Below are positions 11,823-23,350 of a DNA stretch of 64,000 nucleotides, in pieces. Where the stretch lies: contig NC_065886.2 in NCBI RefSeq assembly GCF_932274485.2, forward strand, positions 18,365,501 through 18,429,500. Direction: 5' to 3'. Below the pieces are notes generated by a model that did not search any database, was not told where the DNA came from, and saw only the letters and a list, made by a program, of their open reading frames with translations. The position numbers and the translations under genes were made by a program. The first letter of the stretch is position 1; each line of letters begins with the position of its first letter. The DNA comes from Patella vulgata (lineage: Eukaryota; Mollusca; Gastropoda; Patellidae).

Positions 11823-12796
11823 TTTTAACATCCCCGAGAACGCCAGGTTGGAGTGAGGACGAGTTCCGCTAACTAAATATAGCAGGAAAAGATATCAAGA
11901 AGACCGTAGTGTCTGGATTTTGGCAAGCGTCACAGAGCAAAACTATAACTACCACCAGTTATATTAGGCGATCGTGGTAATACGTTAGGTTTTTTAAAAA
12001 CAGAAATTGCAGATCATTGAATAAGTGTTTGAAAATGTGCTATACCACACCCCTTGATGCAAGAAATTTTATATGAAAGATGTTTGTAACTAAAAACTTC
12101 AAAGTTTATTTTACCTGTTTAACGCCCAATCAATTGTTTATGCACCTGAAGTGCAACATAAATACAGGCAGCGATTACGTACATAAACAATTTTAATAAT
12201 GTTAGGTGCTACTACTGGGTATTTCACATATAAAACTCCATTGAAAGGTAACAGGGATTGATTGGAATTTATTCCGACTAGTTGGGTGCCCCTGTCATTG
12301 CCTGCTTCCTTGCTATTTTTTAAGAGTTTTAAATAATGCCTGACTCTCACCATCCTCTTAAGCCACATCCATCAAACAAGAACAGGCGTGCATTCTGCCA
12401 AATTAAACGCCCTTGGTAACATATTATGATAACCCACCAACCCGGCTGTATTCTTTAAATACCTCTGATGTTAGAAATGATACAAAACCTGCTTTGAATT
12501 TACTTTCCTGTTCAAGAATTTGATGCGTAGGTTGAATTTTCTTTGTAGATAAGAAAATCCGTGAAAAAAATAATCATCATTTTGTTGCTTCACATAGTGA
12601 TAATATCTTATTGTTGTGCTACAGTTCATTATTCTCTTTCGCTTATTACCGCTGATAACATTCTATTTTATCATTTATTTGAATAATTTATGGATTTTGA
12701 AAACAAACAGTGTATGTATATGTCGACGGAAACGCCCCGTTCTTCTCGTCGTCGGGTCAAAACCTGTGCATAAAGTGATGCGTATTTCATGAAAGG
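11823..12796. other. Unassigned DNA
   Basis: No gene or element recognised. The 76-codon minus-strand frame at 12138-12368 has no supporting signal. Confidence 0.45.
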
Positions 12797-13014
12797 GGTT
12801 GGGTGGCCGAGTAGCCATCGCTGCAGAAAAGGTCTGCCAGTGGGTGAAGTGACATGGATTCGACCCAAGGCTTGTATGCCACAAGGCAGCGTCGCCAGCC
12901 TGGTCTCGTGTCCCCCCCCCCCCCACAAACAAACCCTTGCTAAATATTCCTTGAAATAAAAATGTATCATATGTTTGTCAACAAATAACTTATTTTGTGT
13001 TAGCTGGACGTCAC

Positions 13015-13056
<42 letters not shown>
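12797..13056 (+). repeat. SINE-2 copy, old but near full length
   Basis: The head GGTTGGGTGGCCGAGTAGCC, a B-box-like GGATTCGACCC, ACAAGGCAGCGTCGCC, a C run, TTGCTAAA, TGAAATAAAAATG and TTTTGTGTTAGCTGGACG follow SINE-2 order. The copy ends in a long CT tract (13027-13056). The two overlapping minus-strand frames at 12671-12970 are shadows of this copy. Confidence 0.65.
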
Positions 13057-13059
<3 letters not shown>

Positions 13060-13689
13060 ATCGACCAGCGTTACACGATCTTGGATAGGTCTAATAGAGA
13101 AATGGCCCAGCAAAACAGATTCTCTGAAATCATTTCTTAAAGACTGTTTGCTTTGATAGAATAATGTGGGGGCGATATTCGCTTAATTTACCGCGGGCGT
13201 TTTATTCCTATCCAGGCCAGTATCTGTCGGTCAATATCTCAACATATTGTCAAGAACAAAATATTTAGCAGCTTGCCAAATTTTTAAGGCGATCTCTTCT
13301 TGAGTACTTGTCAGCATGCAATTGAAAAAAGAATACGTTTGTAACTGCTTTGATCGAACAATATCAAAATGGAATTCTCTAGAATTTTGTAACAAGAATC
13401 ACAATAAATCGCTTGTTTGAGTGCCGCACAATTTCATAAAAAGAATTTGAAAAATCTAAAGACCTCCAGCTAGTTTCTATGCTTTATTCCGAACTGCAAT
13501 ATGAGAGTTCCTTGCATTTTGGAGAACGGAGAGATTTAGCGTATTAGCTATTTCGTTGCACTTTTGTATTTAAAAAAAGAAAAGAATCCAACTGAATTCC
13601 CCAAAATAAAATGCAGAATATCTTTCTTAAAGATATACAAATAGTGTACGTAATAAATTCTAGGGACAAGACGTCGAAAAAAAGAAATG
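13057..13689. other. Unassigned DNA
   Basis: Nothing recognised apart from ordinary AT-rich sequence. Confidence 0.45.
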
Positions 13690-13818
13690 TCCTTGCACGA
13701 CAGATAAGAGGAACCACGCAGGAAAACCCCTATGAACTTTTTCGGTCAACACAAGGATCTGATACGGGATTTCCAGGCTAGCGAGCCATCGTCTTACTCA
13801 CTGAGCCACCGTGGCTCC
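13690..13818 (-). repeat. SINE-1 copy, head half only
   Basis: The right end (TTACTCACTGAGCCACCGTG) is the complement of a well-kept A box, preceded by a decayed B box and by GGAACCACGCAGG-type body sequence. The tail half is missing. Confidence 0.8.
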
Positions 13819-15019
13819 GACACAAAAGAAAAGGTGATGTGATGGTAAATGAACTAAATACGTTAGGGTAGATGGTAGATCGATCATCTCACCCAACCTC
13901 TGCTTAATCTTTAGTCTTGGATCCCCCCCCCCACCCCAACACCTCGGATCTCCCCAGGATGATGGTTTCCTGATTAGAGAAATAGTAACGAATACAAGAA
14001 AGAAATCTTTGAAGCACGTGAGCCAACCAACCGATTTTTTAAAATTTGACTATGTCTATATCTTTTTTGAATATCCAAATAAGTGTTAGTTAGTTATGCG
14101 ACAATCGGTATCAAACATTTAAAGCTTGGTATATAATCATTCATTTATTAAAGTAAAAATGCAATGTCAAGAATTTATAAGGGCGACGTGGGCCTCAAGC
14201 GTAGTAGTGTCCATTGGCCATCATAATGTATATAATCGGGATTAAAATAAAGATGGAAGTCAAGCAATCACTAAATTTAGCGTTATTTCGTGAAATAACG
14301 TCATCGTTGTACCTGTAAGTGAGATTAAATGTTTTATTATTTATTTTTTTTAACAAAAAAATCGGACAAGTAAAAATATAAACATAAATCAGACAGTAGA
14401 CGAGCACAATGGATACCCATAGGAACAACAATTACATGCTGAAATATTGTTAAAGAAAGGTTAACCTCACATCGAATCTATAAATTGCCCAATGTGCGCG
14501 GTGGAAATAGAAAATATATTCAATAGTAAGCTGGCTGGAGGTTATATATTATCATTGGGCGGATGAAGCTCGTAAATTCCCAGTAACTGTGTAAAATAGA
14601 TGTATTTTGTGTCTGCCTTGGGGTTTGTATATCATATAACAAGACTTGAGAATATGTGTTCACGTTATTCAACTGGTCTTTTTGATGTCGTCTATACAAT
14701 CAGCCAATAAATAGTAAAATGCGTATATCAAACTGTGAGTATGGTCGTTAAACCAATATCCTTAATGTTTTACAATTTAAGAAGACAAATTGATTAAAAG
14801 TTTTCTGCATATTCCCCGAATTTGTAAAGGTTAGAGTGGCGAAACCGCTTATTTAAAGAGTGAAATCTTAAAATAAACATAGACATCGCAGAATAACTGC
14901 AAAGCTAAACACCTAAGAAACGACAGTAGAACAAGAAATATGGACATTACGATTAGATACATGCTCCCACCACCCTTCCCAAAAATAACGCGTAAAAGGG
15001 AGCATATATTTGCATAGAC
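13819..15019. other. Unassigned AT-rich DNA with one weak exon candidate
   Basis: Mostly AT-rich sequence. On the minus strand at 14195-14312 a frame of 38 codons plus stop follows an acceptor-like stretch (ATCTCACTTACAG, then G at 14312). Its peptide starts YNDDVISRNN, contains a hydrophobic run (SIFILIPIIYIMM) and ends NGHYYA. It could be a small terminal exon or chance; I cannot link it to a protein. Confidence 0.3.
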
Positions 15020-15640
15020 GTGTGCGACAAAATAAATTCACGATTTTAAACACATATAAATTGTTAAAATTGATAAAGTTACTATCATTTATAAGGGTAT
15101 ATGACTAAATAGGGCACAAATTCATATTATATTATGGTCAAATATAATTCACTATACGAAATATGTTTCTTTAAACACATATCCATTGTTTAACTTCTAA
15201 AGGTATATAACTGTTAATAGGGTTCACATTCACAGTATATTATGATCAAATATATATATTCGCTTTAAGAAATATGTTTCTTTAAACACATATCAATTGT
15301 TAAGCCTGATAATGTAAATATCATTCCTAAGGCTATATAAATTAATAGGGTTCACGTTATATTATGATAAAATATAAATTCACTTTACGAAATATGTTTT
15401 TTAAAACGCATATCAATTGTTGAACTTGATAATGTTAATATCATTCCTAAGGGTATATAACTGTTAATAGGGTTCAAATTCACATATATATTATGATAAA
15501 ATATAAATTCACTTTACGAAATATGTTACTTTAGACAAATATCAATAGTTCAAATTGATAATCTTTATTTGAGTTCATATTCACAACAATGTGCAAAAAT
15601 TATAAATTCAAGGAAATGTGTTACTTTATACACATACCAA
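15020..15640. repeat. AT-rich tandem array, ~110-130-bp unit, about 5 copies
   Basis: GAAATATGTT recurs at 15158, 15269, 15389 and 15518, with a weaker match near 15612. Each is followed by TAAACACATATC-AATTGTT, ATGTTAATATCATTCC, GGTATATAACTG and AATAGGGTTCA. Spacings are 111, 120 and 129 bp, so units differ by small indels. This is a satellite-like array with no coding potential. Confidence 0.8.
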
Positions 15641-16300
15641 AACCTTCAAATTTATGTCAATATTCTTTCTAAAGCTATGACCTACAAACATATAAATAAT
15701 TTATTATATATTATTGATTACACGTGTTCAAGTTGACTTCTGGTAGTGTTTATCTGATAGTAAGAAAACCATTACTTATAATGAAACGCTGACATCTAGT
15801 AATTAAATTCACTAAAGAAATGTCAATCAAGAAAACGTCTTTCGCCTTAAAGAGACAATTACGGGGTGATTATAACATAGCATTTATTTCTATTAATTAT
15901 CATTATTAACTTTATTGAGCTCCAATGATTTGACGTAAGGATTTACATTGTGCAAATCACATTCCTGATAAGCTAAGCAGTACGAACCAAGGGCCCATTT
16001 ATTGTATGAGAACTATAGATAAAAGTCCACCTACTCCACTAAAGTGGTTTCGGTCAGCACTGGTGGAGTAGAAATGATCACATCTCAAACCAAGCAGTGC
16101 CAGACACAAAAGATGAACCCAAACGCATCCCAAAAATACCAGGAAATGTTCTAGTTGGTAATGCAAGAGCGTGACATGAAAGTCTTTGCCTCGGAATATG
16201 TGACTGTTGTTCCCTCGACAATGGTATCGAACAGGCTTACATGTTCAAAATATAATCTTTTACACGTGTAATTAACACATTAATTAATCAATGCGGTCAC
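15641..16300. other. Unassigned AT-rich DNA
   Basis: No gene seen. The only structure is a 9-bp inverted pair (CTACTCCAC / GTGGAGTAG) near 16033-16078. Confidence 0.45.
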
Positions 16301-16374
16301 ATTCAAACAATTCAGTCTTCATAAGCCCAGTCGTCGCAGAACAGTAAACCCCCATTTTATTTCATTCAAACAAT
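16301..16374 (+). repeat. SINE-1 3' end (about 52 bp) inside an 11-bp direct repeat
   Basis: The core 16312-16363 matches the last ~50 bases of SINE-1 (AGCCCAGTCGTCGCAGAACAGTA, shortened tail, then CCCCATTTTATTTC). ATTCAAACAAT flanks it at 16301-16311 and 16364-16374, as expected for a severely 5'-truncated insertion. Part of the right repeat could instead be SINE tail, since such tails are ATTC-rich. Confidence 0.6.
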
Positions 16375-17704
16375 GTGAACGAAAGATACTGACAGGACGA
16401 TCGTAAGTTGTAAAAGCATCTTTATTATACGACACCGACTAATGTTTCCTTTTCACAATTTCTGTTTATTGAGTCACGCCATGCCTTTAAACCTCTTGAA
16501 AGAACGGAAGTGAATTGTGATCGTATACAAAAGGTCGGAAGTCGATTTGATACAATAACATGTTATATGGGGCATATTTTTCTTCTTTTTTTAAAAAAAA
16601 TTAATGGGAGTACATAAAATAATTCGAAGCACTCTTATCCATATTAATTAAGAACTATTCTATACACTATCAATAAATTAAATATAGAACATAATTATAC
16701 ATGAATAATAATCAAACACATGTCTCTAATTATAATTCCAATCATCATGGAATTACAAATTCTGAAGCTTAATATACTCAATGGTCTCTACTAAACACCT
16801 AGTGCTTATAATCATTATCATATTTAACATTATAGACAATTTATTTCACCATTACTATATACATTTCCAAATTTAGGTCACTACTATTTCAATAAATCAA
16901 TAAGCGTATCTTGCTGTATCTCTTGGGTTGGCCCTATCACGGGTTATATTTATGATGTTCATTATTCTAACTATACAAGTTATTTGCATATATATGTGAT
17001 TTATAGATTAATTTGACACTGTATATTTTCAATTTTCAAATTAACTCCACGTCTAATTCAATAAATCGACAAGGGCATATTGCATCTCTTTGGTTTCACC
17101 CCACCCCATATATCACTGGTTATATGTATGATGTGCAGTGAAATCTTGTTTTCTATTTGCATATATATGATTTATAGACTAATTTGAAACTACACATTGT
17201 AAATTTAGGCTACATCTAGTACAATAAATCATTAAGGTTAAAAGGTATCTCTTTGCTGATCATGGTTCACATTTATACACATCAGGCTCTCACCCCAGTA
17301 TCACCTGTATTTACAAAACTGGGATTATTACACAAATGTGTCAAAGACGGAGGAGTGTGTTCAAGTCTTACAAACCATAAATATAATTTGAAAGTAAGGT
17401 AAAATAACGTATAAAGGCGTTTGTGAGAAAATACTCAACTATATTATCCGGGACCATTAAAATCGCTGAAGCATAGACAAACATGACACTAATATGATCA
17501 CGATTCACTAATAGCGTCTCAAAGTTGTATTTTTAGCGTAAAATATCCAATTCAATATTCCAGAATCAATATTTGAATTAAAAAGTATGTCTAAAAGATT
17601 ATATTTAATGAAAGATAATGAACGATAATGCATGTATATATATATATTAAATATGCAAGATTTAAATCTCTAAATCCATAGCTGTTTGATCGGTTTACAT
17701 TATT
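16375..17704. other. Unassigned AT-rich DNA
   Basis: No gene or element ends recognised. Base composition is strongly AT-biased. Confidence 0.5.
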
Positions 17705-17833
17705 ATGTAACCATTGTTCTGAGACTGAAACATATAACCTACTCTATATGTAACCATTGTTCTGAGACTGAAACATATAACCTACACTATATGTAACCAT
17801 TGTTCTGAGACTGAAACATATAACCTACACTAT
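17705..17833. repeat. 43-bp tandem repeat, 3 copies
   Basis: ATGTAACCATTGTTCTGAGA starts copies at 17705, 17748 and 17791, exactly 43 bp apart. Only about one base differs among the copies (CCTACTC versus CCTACAC), so the array is recent. Confidence 0.95.
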
Positions 17834-18437
17834 ATGTTGGGTAATTATTGTCTATTAATATGTAATAAGTATTAATGGCTTAATATACAATCAATTGGGC
17901 ATTAATTGTACGGATTACCTATATCTACTACTGAATAGAATCAGGTATAGATATGTATATCAGTATGTTAGTAAGTAATTTATGTATATTATAATAACGG
18001 TAGACAACGGATATTTTTTTCATGTACCTGAACTGTCATGTTACCTGCAAATGTCTATCAATCAGATTCAGTTCGTCCCCTCCCTGCGCGTGCCAAATGC
18101 GTGCTAAATCCCAACCTCCAAACTCAAATTAAATATGTATCTTTGCACAGAACTTCTGCAAACAACGATGTTTGTCATCTAAATTGAAGAGCTAAAAATA
18201 AAGCAATGACTTGCTCCTTAAAATGAAACGACACCCCTAATAAGATTTTAGTATAAATTGCTGTCATTGTTGCAAGCATAACATGTACCTGTATGTCCTG
18301 TATAGGTATGACAACTATGTAAAGGACCTGTAAACACATTACTGTGAATCTATAGTGTCCGTATGACCGTGCCTGTTCTTGTCAACTAACGGGTTTTTGA
18401 GGTGAGCCATACACTCATATACTGAAAACCGGCTTAC
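17834..18437. other. Unassigned DNA, probable intron start of a minus-strand gene
   Basis: If the exon at 18438-18528 is real, the right end of this stretch is its first intron, beginning at 18437 with GTAAGC on the minus strand. I found no convincing next exon here. Confidence 0.35.
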
Positions 18438-18528
18438 CTTTCTTTTTGCCCGATCCAACATGATCATCATCATGTTCGTAATCATTTAGCGAGAGAAGTT
18501 CGCCGTTTTCTCCTGCACTTGTATCCAT
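18438..18528 (-). CDS. Candidate first coding exon, lysine-rich N-terminus
   Basis: On the minus strand an ATG at 18528 sits in a strong initiation context (A at -3, G at +4). It opens 30 codons plus one base, ending AAAGAAAG before GTAAGC, a consensus splice donor. The peptide starts MDTSAGENGELLSLNDYEH, then DDDHVGSGKKK, and the intron phase is 1. GC content is higher than in the flanks. The acidic-then-lysine-rich N-terminus reminds me of alternative first exons of Na+/K+-ATPase alpha subunits, but that is a weak analogy over few residues and not an assignment. No downstream exon was found in the window, so the gene body would lie toward or beyond position 1. Confidence 0.45.
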
Positions 18529-19280
18529 ACTTGACACAACTAGACGCTGTACTTGGGACATAATCATATAAACCAATATTTCTTGCCGTGTTTACTACGT
18601 CTACGTCACACGGCTTGATGGCAGAGCTCAGCTAACTGTATATGAATCGAGTAGTCGAAGCTCTGTGCCATTCAAGCGAGCGCTTTTCTAGCCTTCACCA
18701 CTAAGGTAGCAATTAACGTTAAGGTGGCGGATAGTGGGTTAGAGTATAGAGGTCGCGACGCTGATCCATAAACTGCATAGAAACGAAACACTTGATGTCT
18801 CTTTAAAATAGTTAAAAAGACCCCCAAACGTAATATATAAGTGATTTTGGCCAATGGAGGTCTTAATGCGTGTCGGTTGATAAATGTAGATTGGTATTTG
18901 TCTGAGAGGTGACTTGTAGCAGACGTTAAGTCATCTATTTCAGCGCGAATATTGATCATATTTGTATAAAGAGACAAACATCTTGATCTTCAGAACTAAT
19001 GTTGACAAACTTTACAGTTGAATACGTTTTACATTAAATGTCAACAAGTTAACATGTAGACGAGAAAAACATAACAATGTCGCAATGTCTAACAGACAAA
19101 ATATGAGTGATGTTTTGACGTATGCTAGGCAATATTTATTGAAATATTGCGTGCACTGCATTTTTTTTATATGATAACAATAACTAGAAGTCTTTTAGAT
19201 CAAAAATATACTAGCTTAGTTAACTGACGTTGCAAGGGTGAAATATCACCATTTTTCTAACATCCATACTAATTGAAAAT
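18529..19280. other. Possible 5' flank of the 18.4-kb exon
   Basis: On the minus strand this is upstream of the candidate start codon. 18529-18720 is less AT-rich than average. No clear TATA box or initiator decides a transcription start. A 101-codon minus-strand frame (18672-18977) is open but resembles no protein I know and may be part of a dispersed repeat. Confidence 0.3.
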
Positions 19281-19382
19281 TAAATGAAATGGGGTTTAAT
19301 GTCCTACTTTTCGGCACCGACTGGGCAAATGCCGACGGGTGTAGGCCATGCAGTGTGCGATGATAGACATTTTGTCCGGATC
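19281..19382 (-). repeat. SINE-1 copy, tail part only
   Basis: AAATGAAATGGGGTTTAATG, CCTACTTTTC-GGCACCGACTGGG and CATGCAGTGTGCGATG match the tail and adjoining body. It is cut off at about 100 bp. Confidence 0.8.
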
Positions 19383-19521
19383 ATCCATATTAACGCAGTT
19401 GTAATTAATTATTATTAATTTGATTATTAAATACTGCACCAAATACAACATAAATAGCACCATTAAAAATTATTGTAAAAACATGGTTATTATAAAGTCG
19501 TTTTAAAATTTGGTTGGTTTC

Positions 19522-19800
19522 CTATAAACAAATAAACAAACTTTCTCTAAACCACAAGACAATATAAAACATTGGAATTTTTGCTTTAGTTAGTGATGCA
19601 GTCAGGCGCGTGTCCAAATTCATCCAAATAAAGTCGAAAAAACTAACGTGCGAAGCATTGCCGACGTTTTGGCCTCGCTCTACTGTAACCTTATACATGT
19701 ATGCACCCAAATGAGCAGAAATATTTCTCAGAGCTTCTGATTCTATCAAATTCGCGGATAATCCACCAGCAATCATGCCAAACTTGATGTTGTTTCTACC
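19522..19800 (-). other. Coding-like block of unknown identity
   Basis: The minus strand stays open for about 90 codons with mixed, protein-like composition: KFGMIAGGLSANLIESEA, then LRNISAHLGAYMYK, then VERGQNVGNASH. GC content is above the local average. The 128-codon open frame starts inside the SINE-2 copy on its right, so its ATG is not a native start. Possible splice signals are an AG just before AAACAACATCAAG and a GTTAGT after NASH, neither strong. It may be an exon, a fragment of an unrecognised element or chance. I do not recognise the protein. Confidence 0.25.
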
Positions 19801-19813
19801 TTGGACACTCCTT

Positions 19814-20043
19814 GGTTGGATGGCCGAATGGTTAGCGCGTGCGTTGAGTAAACTGGCGTGGTTTCGATCCCCGGTTGTACGTGACAAGGAGTAGAGTCGC
19901 CTTTTCAACCTCGTGGGTTTTCCCCGGGTCCTCCGCGCCCCCCCCCATTGCTAAAGACCCCTACGCGCAAGCGAATTAATGAAATAAAATTGAACCATAC
20001 GTTAGTCCCAAAATGACCTAGTTTGTGTGAGTGGACGTTTAAC

Positions 20044-20079
<36 letters not shown>
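19814..20079 (+). repeat. SINE-2 copy, full length
   Basis: This is the best reference copy. Head GGTTGGATGGCCGAATGG with A box, B box GGTTTCGATCCCC, GTGACAAGGAGTAG, GGGTTTTCCCCGGGTCC, a C run, CGCGCAAGCGAATTAATG, CTAGTTTGTGTGAGTGGACG, then TTTAACCC and about 35 bases of CT repeat. A polymerase III internal promoter is expected from the A and B boxes. Confidence 0.9.
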
Positions 20080-20082
<3 letters not shown>

Positions 20083-22742
20083 ACTTTAATACTTCCATAG
20101 ATAATTTTATGATAATTTTATTGTAATTGCGAGGCTGCGGTGATTAAAAACAACATTCGGATGCAAATAAATTTCAAAAAGAAGAATCTGTTTTTACTAA
20201 TTATGTCACAGATATGTAGAAACCAATCTGTAGAGTGCATCTTTCATAGACGTGGCGTGTCTCCTATATAGTTCTCGGAGACAATATTATCTTTCAATCT
20301 AGATTATCAACTTATTTCTTATTTCATTACGAAGCAAGTCGATGAAATTAGGGTAGGGAGAAATTGATATTTAAAGGAAAGTTTTTAGAAACGACGCGAT
20401 CGTTTGCTTTTTGAAAGACTTGATGTGACTATGATGGCTTTATTCTATTCTGACTGAAGTCTGCGTGGTATCATACTTCTGTTTTGACAACCATGAAATT
20501 TTCGGGGCAAATTTCTTTTATTTTGTTAACTTGACATTTAGATTAGGAGATCGATTTCTTTTACAAATCGCTCTTCTAACATCTGAAGTGGGTCGCTTCA
20601 TTGAATCTTCCAGAAATATCTCAAATTATAGCTTCTTAACCGTGTGCAAAAGCAAAAATCCGAAACTACTGATAACTTTGCTGGTATGGTTTCGTATGTT
20701 GATCTAAATTCTGTCACTGCATTTCTATAACTGAATTTTACAATCGGAATGACTGTAATTGATGTGAATTTTGTTTTGTTTTCCTTCTAAGAGTTTCAAA
20801 ATGTATCAAATTCCGAACACCAAAAGCTTACAGCCAATAGTCGGTTCATTTAAACTATAAATTGATACATCATTAAATTAATCACCAATGATCACTACGT
20901 CCTCTTTTGGTCAAATCAATCTCACTTGACCTTTTCGTGGAATTGCCCGTGTTTAAAAGCCTGTTTCAGGATAGTGATTGATTTTTGTTAATTCTGACCC
21001 GCGGCTTTGTTTGATTTTAGATGAAAGTTAACCGTGTAAACAAGAGCCGCCATGTTGGTTAAATCTTTATTCTATTGAAGACGTCTGCTCTCTCGAGTTG
21101 AATTACTGGATATTTTCGTATCATTGTACGAAACTACGGCAGATAGACATGGGTTATTTTTTCCAAGAGTTTTGGAAATCTCTTATAATTGATATTGACA
21201 GACGGCACCATATATGTAAAAAATTAATCCCATTAACACGTCTACTAAGATTAAATAATTGATTTATTGAGCTAACGAGGTACATTCTTTATTTCTGAAA
21301 AGAAACTCAACTATTTGCAGAAACCTATTTATTGTAACTTGACTTTTTGAGATGTTCTGAAAGCCATATATACACAACTATATTCCTGTCAAAATAAACA
21401 TAACGTCACTAAGCTACTTGTTATACTAAATTTTGAAAATTTTCTGAAAACAGTATTGATGGTTTGCAGGTAACCCTAAAGTAGGTAATTAACAAGGGAG
21501 AACACTCTAAACTAAGCAATTACGGTCAATGTTCCCAACTGTTGTCAATTGGAAATCATTGAATGCTCTTTTCCTGTAGATAATCACATATCACTCTAGT
21601 TTTCCGATTGTACGTGCAATAGTGAACATTAGAGGAAAAACATAGCGAAGAATCCATTTATCAACAGAGTTATCTTTTGTTCCTGAGATCAAATCAGGTC
21701 AAAACGTGCACAGTACGATATTGTATGAATTGGAAATCAAAACGCTAATCTTGTGTCTTTTATTAGATTCATACACTGTTATCTTTGGGTTTCTATGTAT
21801 TAAAGTCAGTCAATTTAATGCCAAACGAACATAATGAAAGAATGACCGACCATAGGACGTGACGTATATGACGTCAGATATATCATTACATCCATCAGCT
21901 TGCAAAGTGGGCAGAAAATGGCGCGAAGTCGCTGCTATAGATTAGAATTGTATGAGCAGAATATCAAATAAATATTAGCGGACGAGATCATCAGTGATTT
22001 GACCTGTTGTCAACATCCAGCAATTCCCTTACTATCAGCCATCGATTTAACTAACTCGGAACTAAGAAGAACAAATTTGATATGCAGAATTTGGGAATTA
22101 ATGTATTTTTCATAAACCCAGCCGTCTACAGGAGGATTTGGACAATTCGTAATATGGAAAATAAATTATATTTGGATGGCTTACCAAAGAGGTCGCCGGT
22201 TGATTAATTTTTGACCTCGATCTATATATGGCTTCTCTATAAATGATTCTGAACTCACCAGCATGGGATTCTACCTTGATTCAGATGAAGTGTTATAGAC
22301 TTCACAGGGAAGAACAGAATCATGATCATTCCATAACAGAACGTAAATTACCATAGAAAAAAAACCAGTTCACAAACGCCCGAAGCAGTAAAAGAGAAAA
22401 CTTAAAAGACTTCATAAAATATGCATGATCTAGCATAATAATTTAATTGAGCAATGTATTCTCGCTAACTGTTGATTGTGTGTGTCATTATGTGCATCAC
22501 TGCACATGAACAGAATTAACCCATTATTAGATTATTTAAGACAGCGTTTCCCCAAAGTGAAATATTCCATGTAGGCGATGTGAAGATGTGAAGGGGTGGC
22601 GACAGAACTATGCCACAGGGGGGAAAAATAGAAAATAATGAAGGAGCGATGAAGAAAACAAAAGAAACAGTAAGGGCATCATAAATAAAAGCTAAACCAG
22701 AACGAATAAAATTACATTATTTAAAGAGAAACATTTACACCT
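20080..22742. other. Unassigned DNA
   Basis: The longest stretch on the left without a recognised element. I see no exon with both splice signals, no SINE and no array. A palindromic TGACGTCA near 21869 could be a CRE-type site but one such match is weak evidence. Confidence 0.4.
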
Positions 22743-22912
22743 CTACGGTAATATCCACGGTAATATCGCAGACAAGCTAATGCATCTCTTACTCCTTTCT
22801 CTTGTAGGAAGGTTTGGATATGTGTGAGTTGACGGTAATATCGCAAACAAGCTAATGCATCTCTTACTCCTTTTCTCTTGTAGGAAAGTTTGGGTATTGG
22901 TGAGTTGACTGT
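22743..22912. repeat. 75-bp tandem duplication
   Basis: ACGGTAATATCGCA starts at 22757 and 22832. Both units carry CAAGCTAATGCATCTCTTAC and TCTCTTGTAGGAA. The two overlapping minus-strand frames here repeat the same peptide (GVRDALACLRYYR) because of the duplication and are not taken as genes. Confidence 0.85.
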
Positions 22913-23350
22913 CATGGGGTATCAAGGGGTGTTAAGGCAGAAAAGTTCTTTCAATACAGTATATTATTCATATTTTGTGATATTGCACAATACAAAATAT
23001 TTCATAACTAAAATAGCTCAATATGAAGTGCTTCACACTTTGCTAATTGTAAATTTCACACTCTGAACTGTACGCTGGTAGAAGAAATCTGATTATCATT
23101 GATCGATGAATTTTATAATAGTTATTGAATTACAGCCAAGGTCAAGATCCAAGGAATTGTTGAAAATTGCACTATTTTCTCTAACTTGTTATTAAATATA
23201 TTAAATCACCAGGGATGCTAGCAGCTGTTTGATTCCACTACTTTACAATTAACAGATGCCAGAGTCAAAGAAATTATCAATGTCTTGAGTTGAACCTTAG
23301 AAAACCATTATGCCTCTATATTCTAAACCAAAAGTATACTTGCACTTACT
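22913..23350. other. Unassigned AT-rich DNA
   Basis: Nothing recognised. Confidence 0.45.

Noticed and set aside
13790-13818. tRNA genes at the A/B-box matches
   Set aside because: The A and B boxes belong to SINE heads; no cloverleaf with an acceptor stem could be drawn at any of them.
21866-21880. CRE-type TGACGTCA as a functional promoter element
   Set aside because: The 8-base match is isolated, with no exon or start signal nearby.
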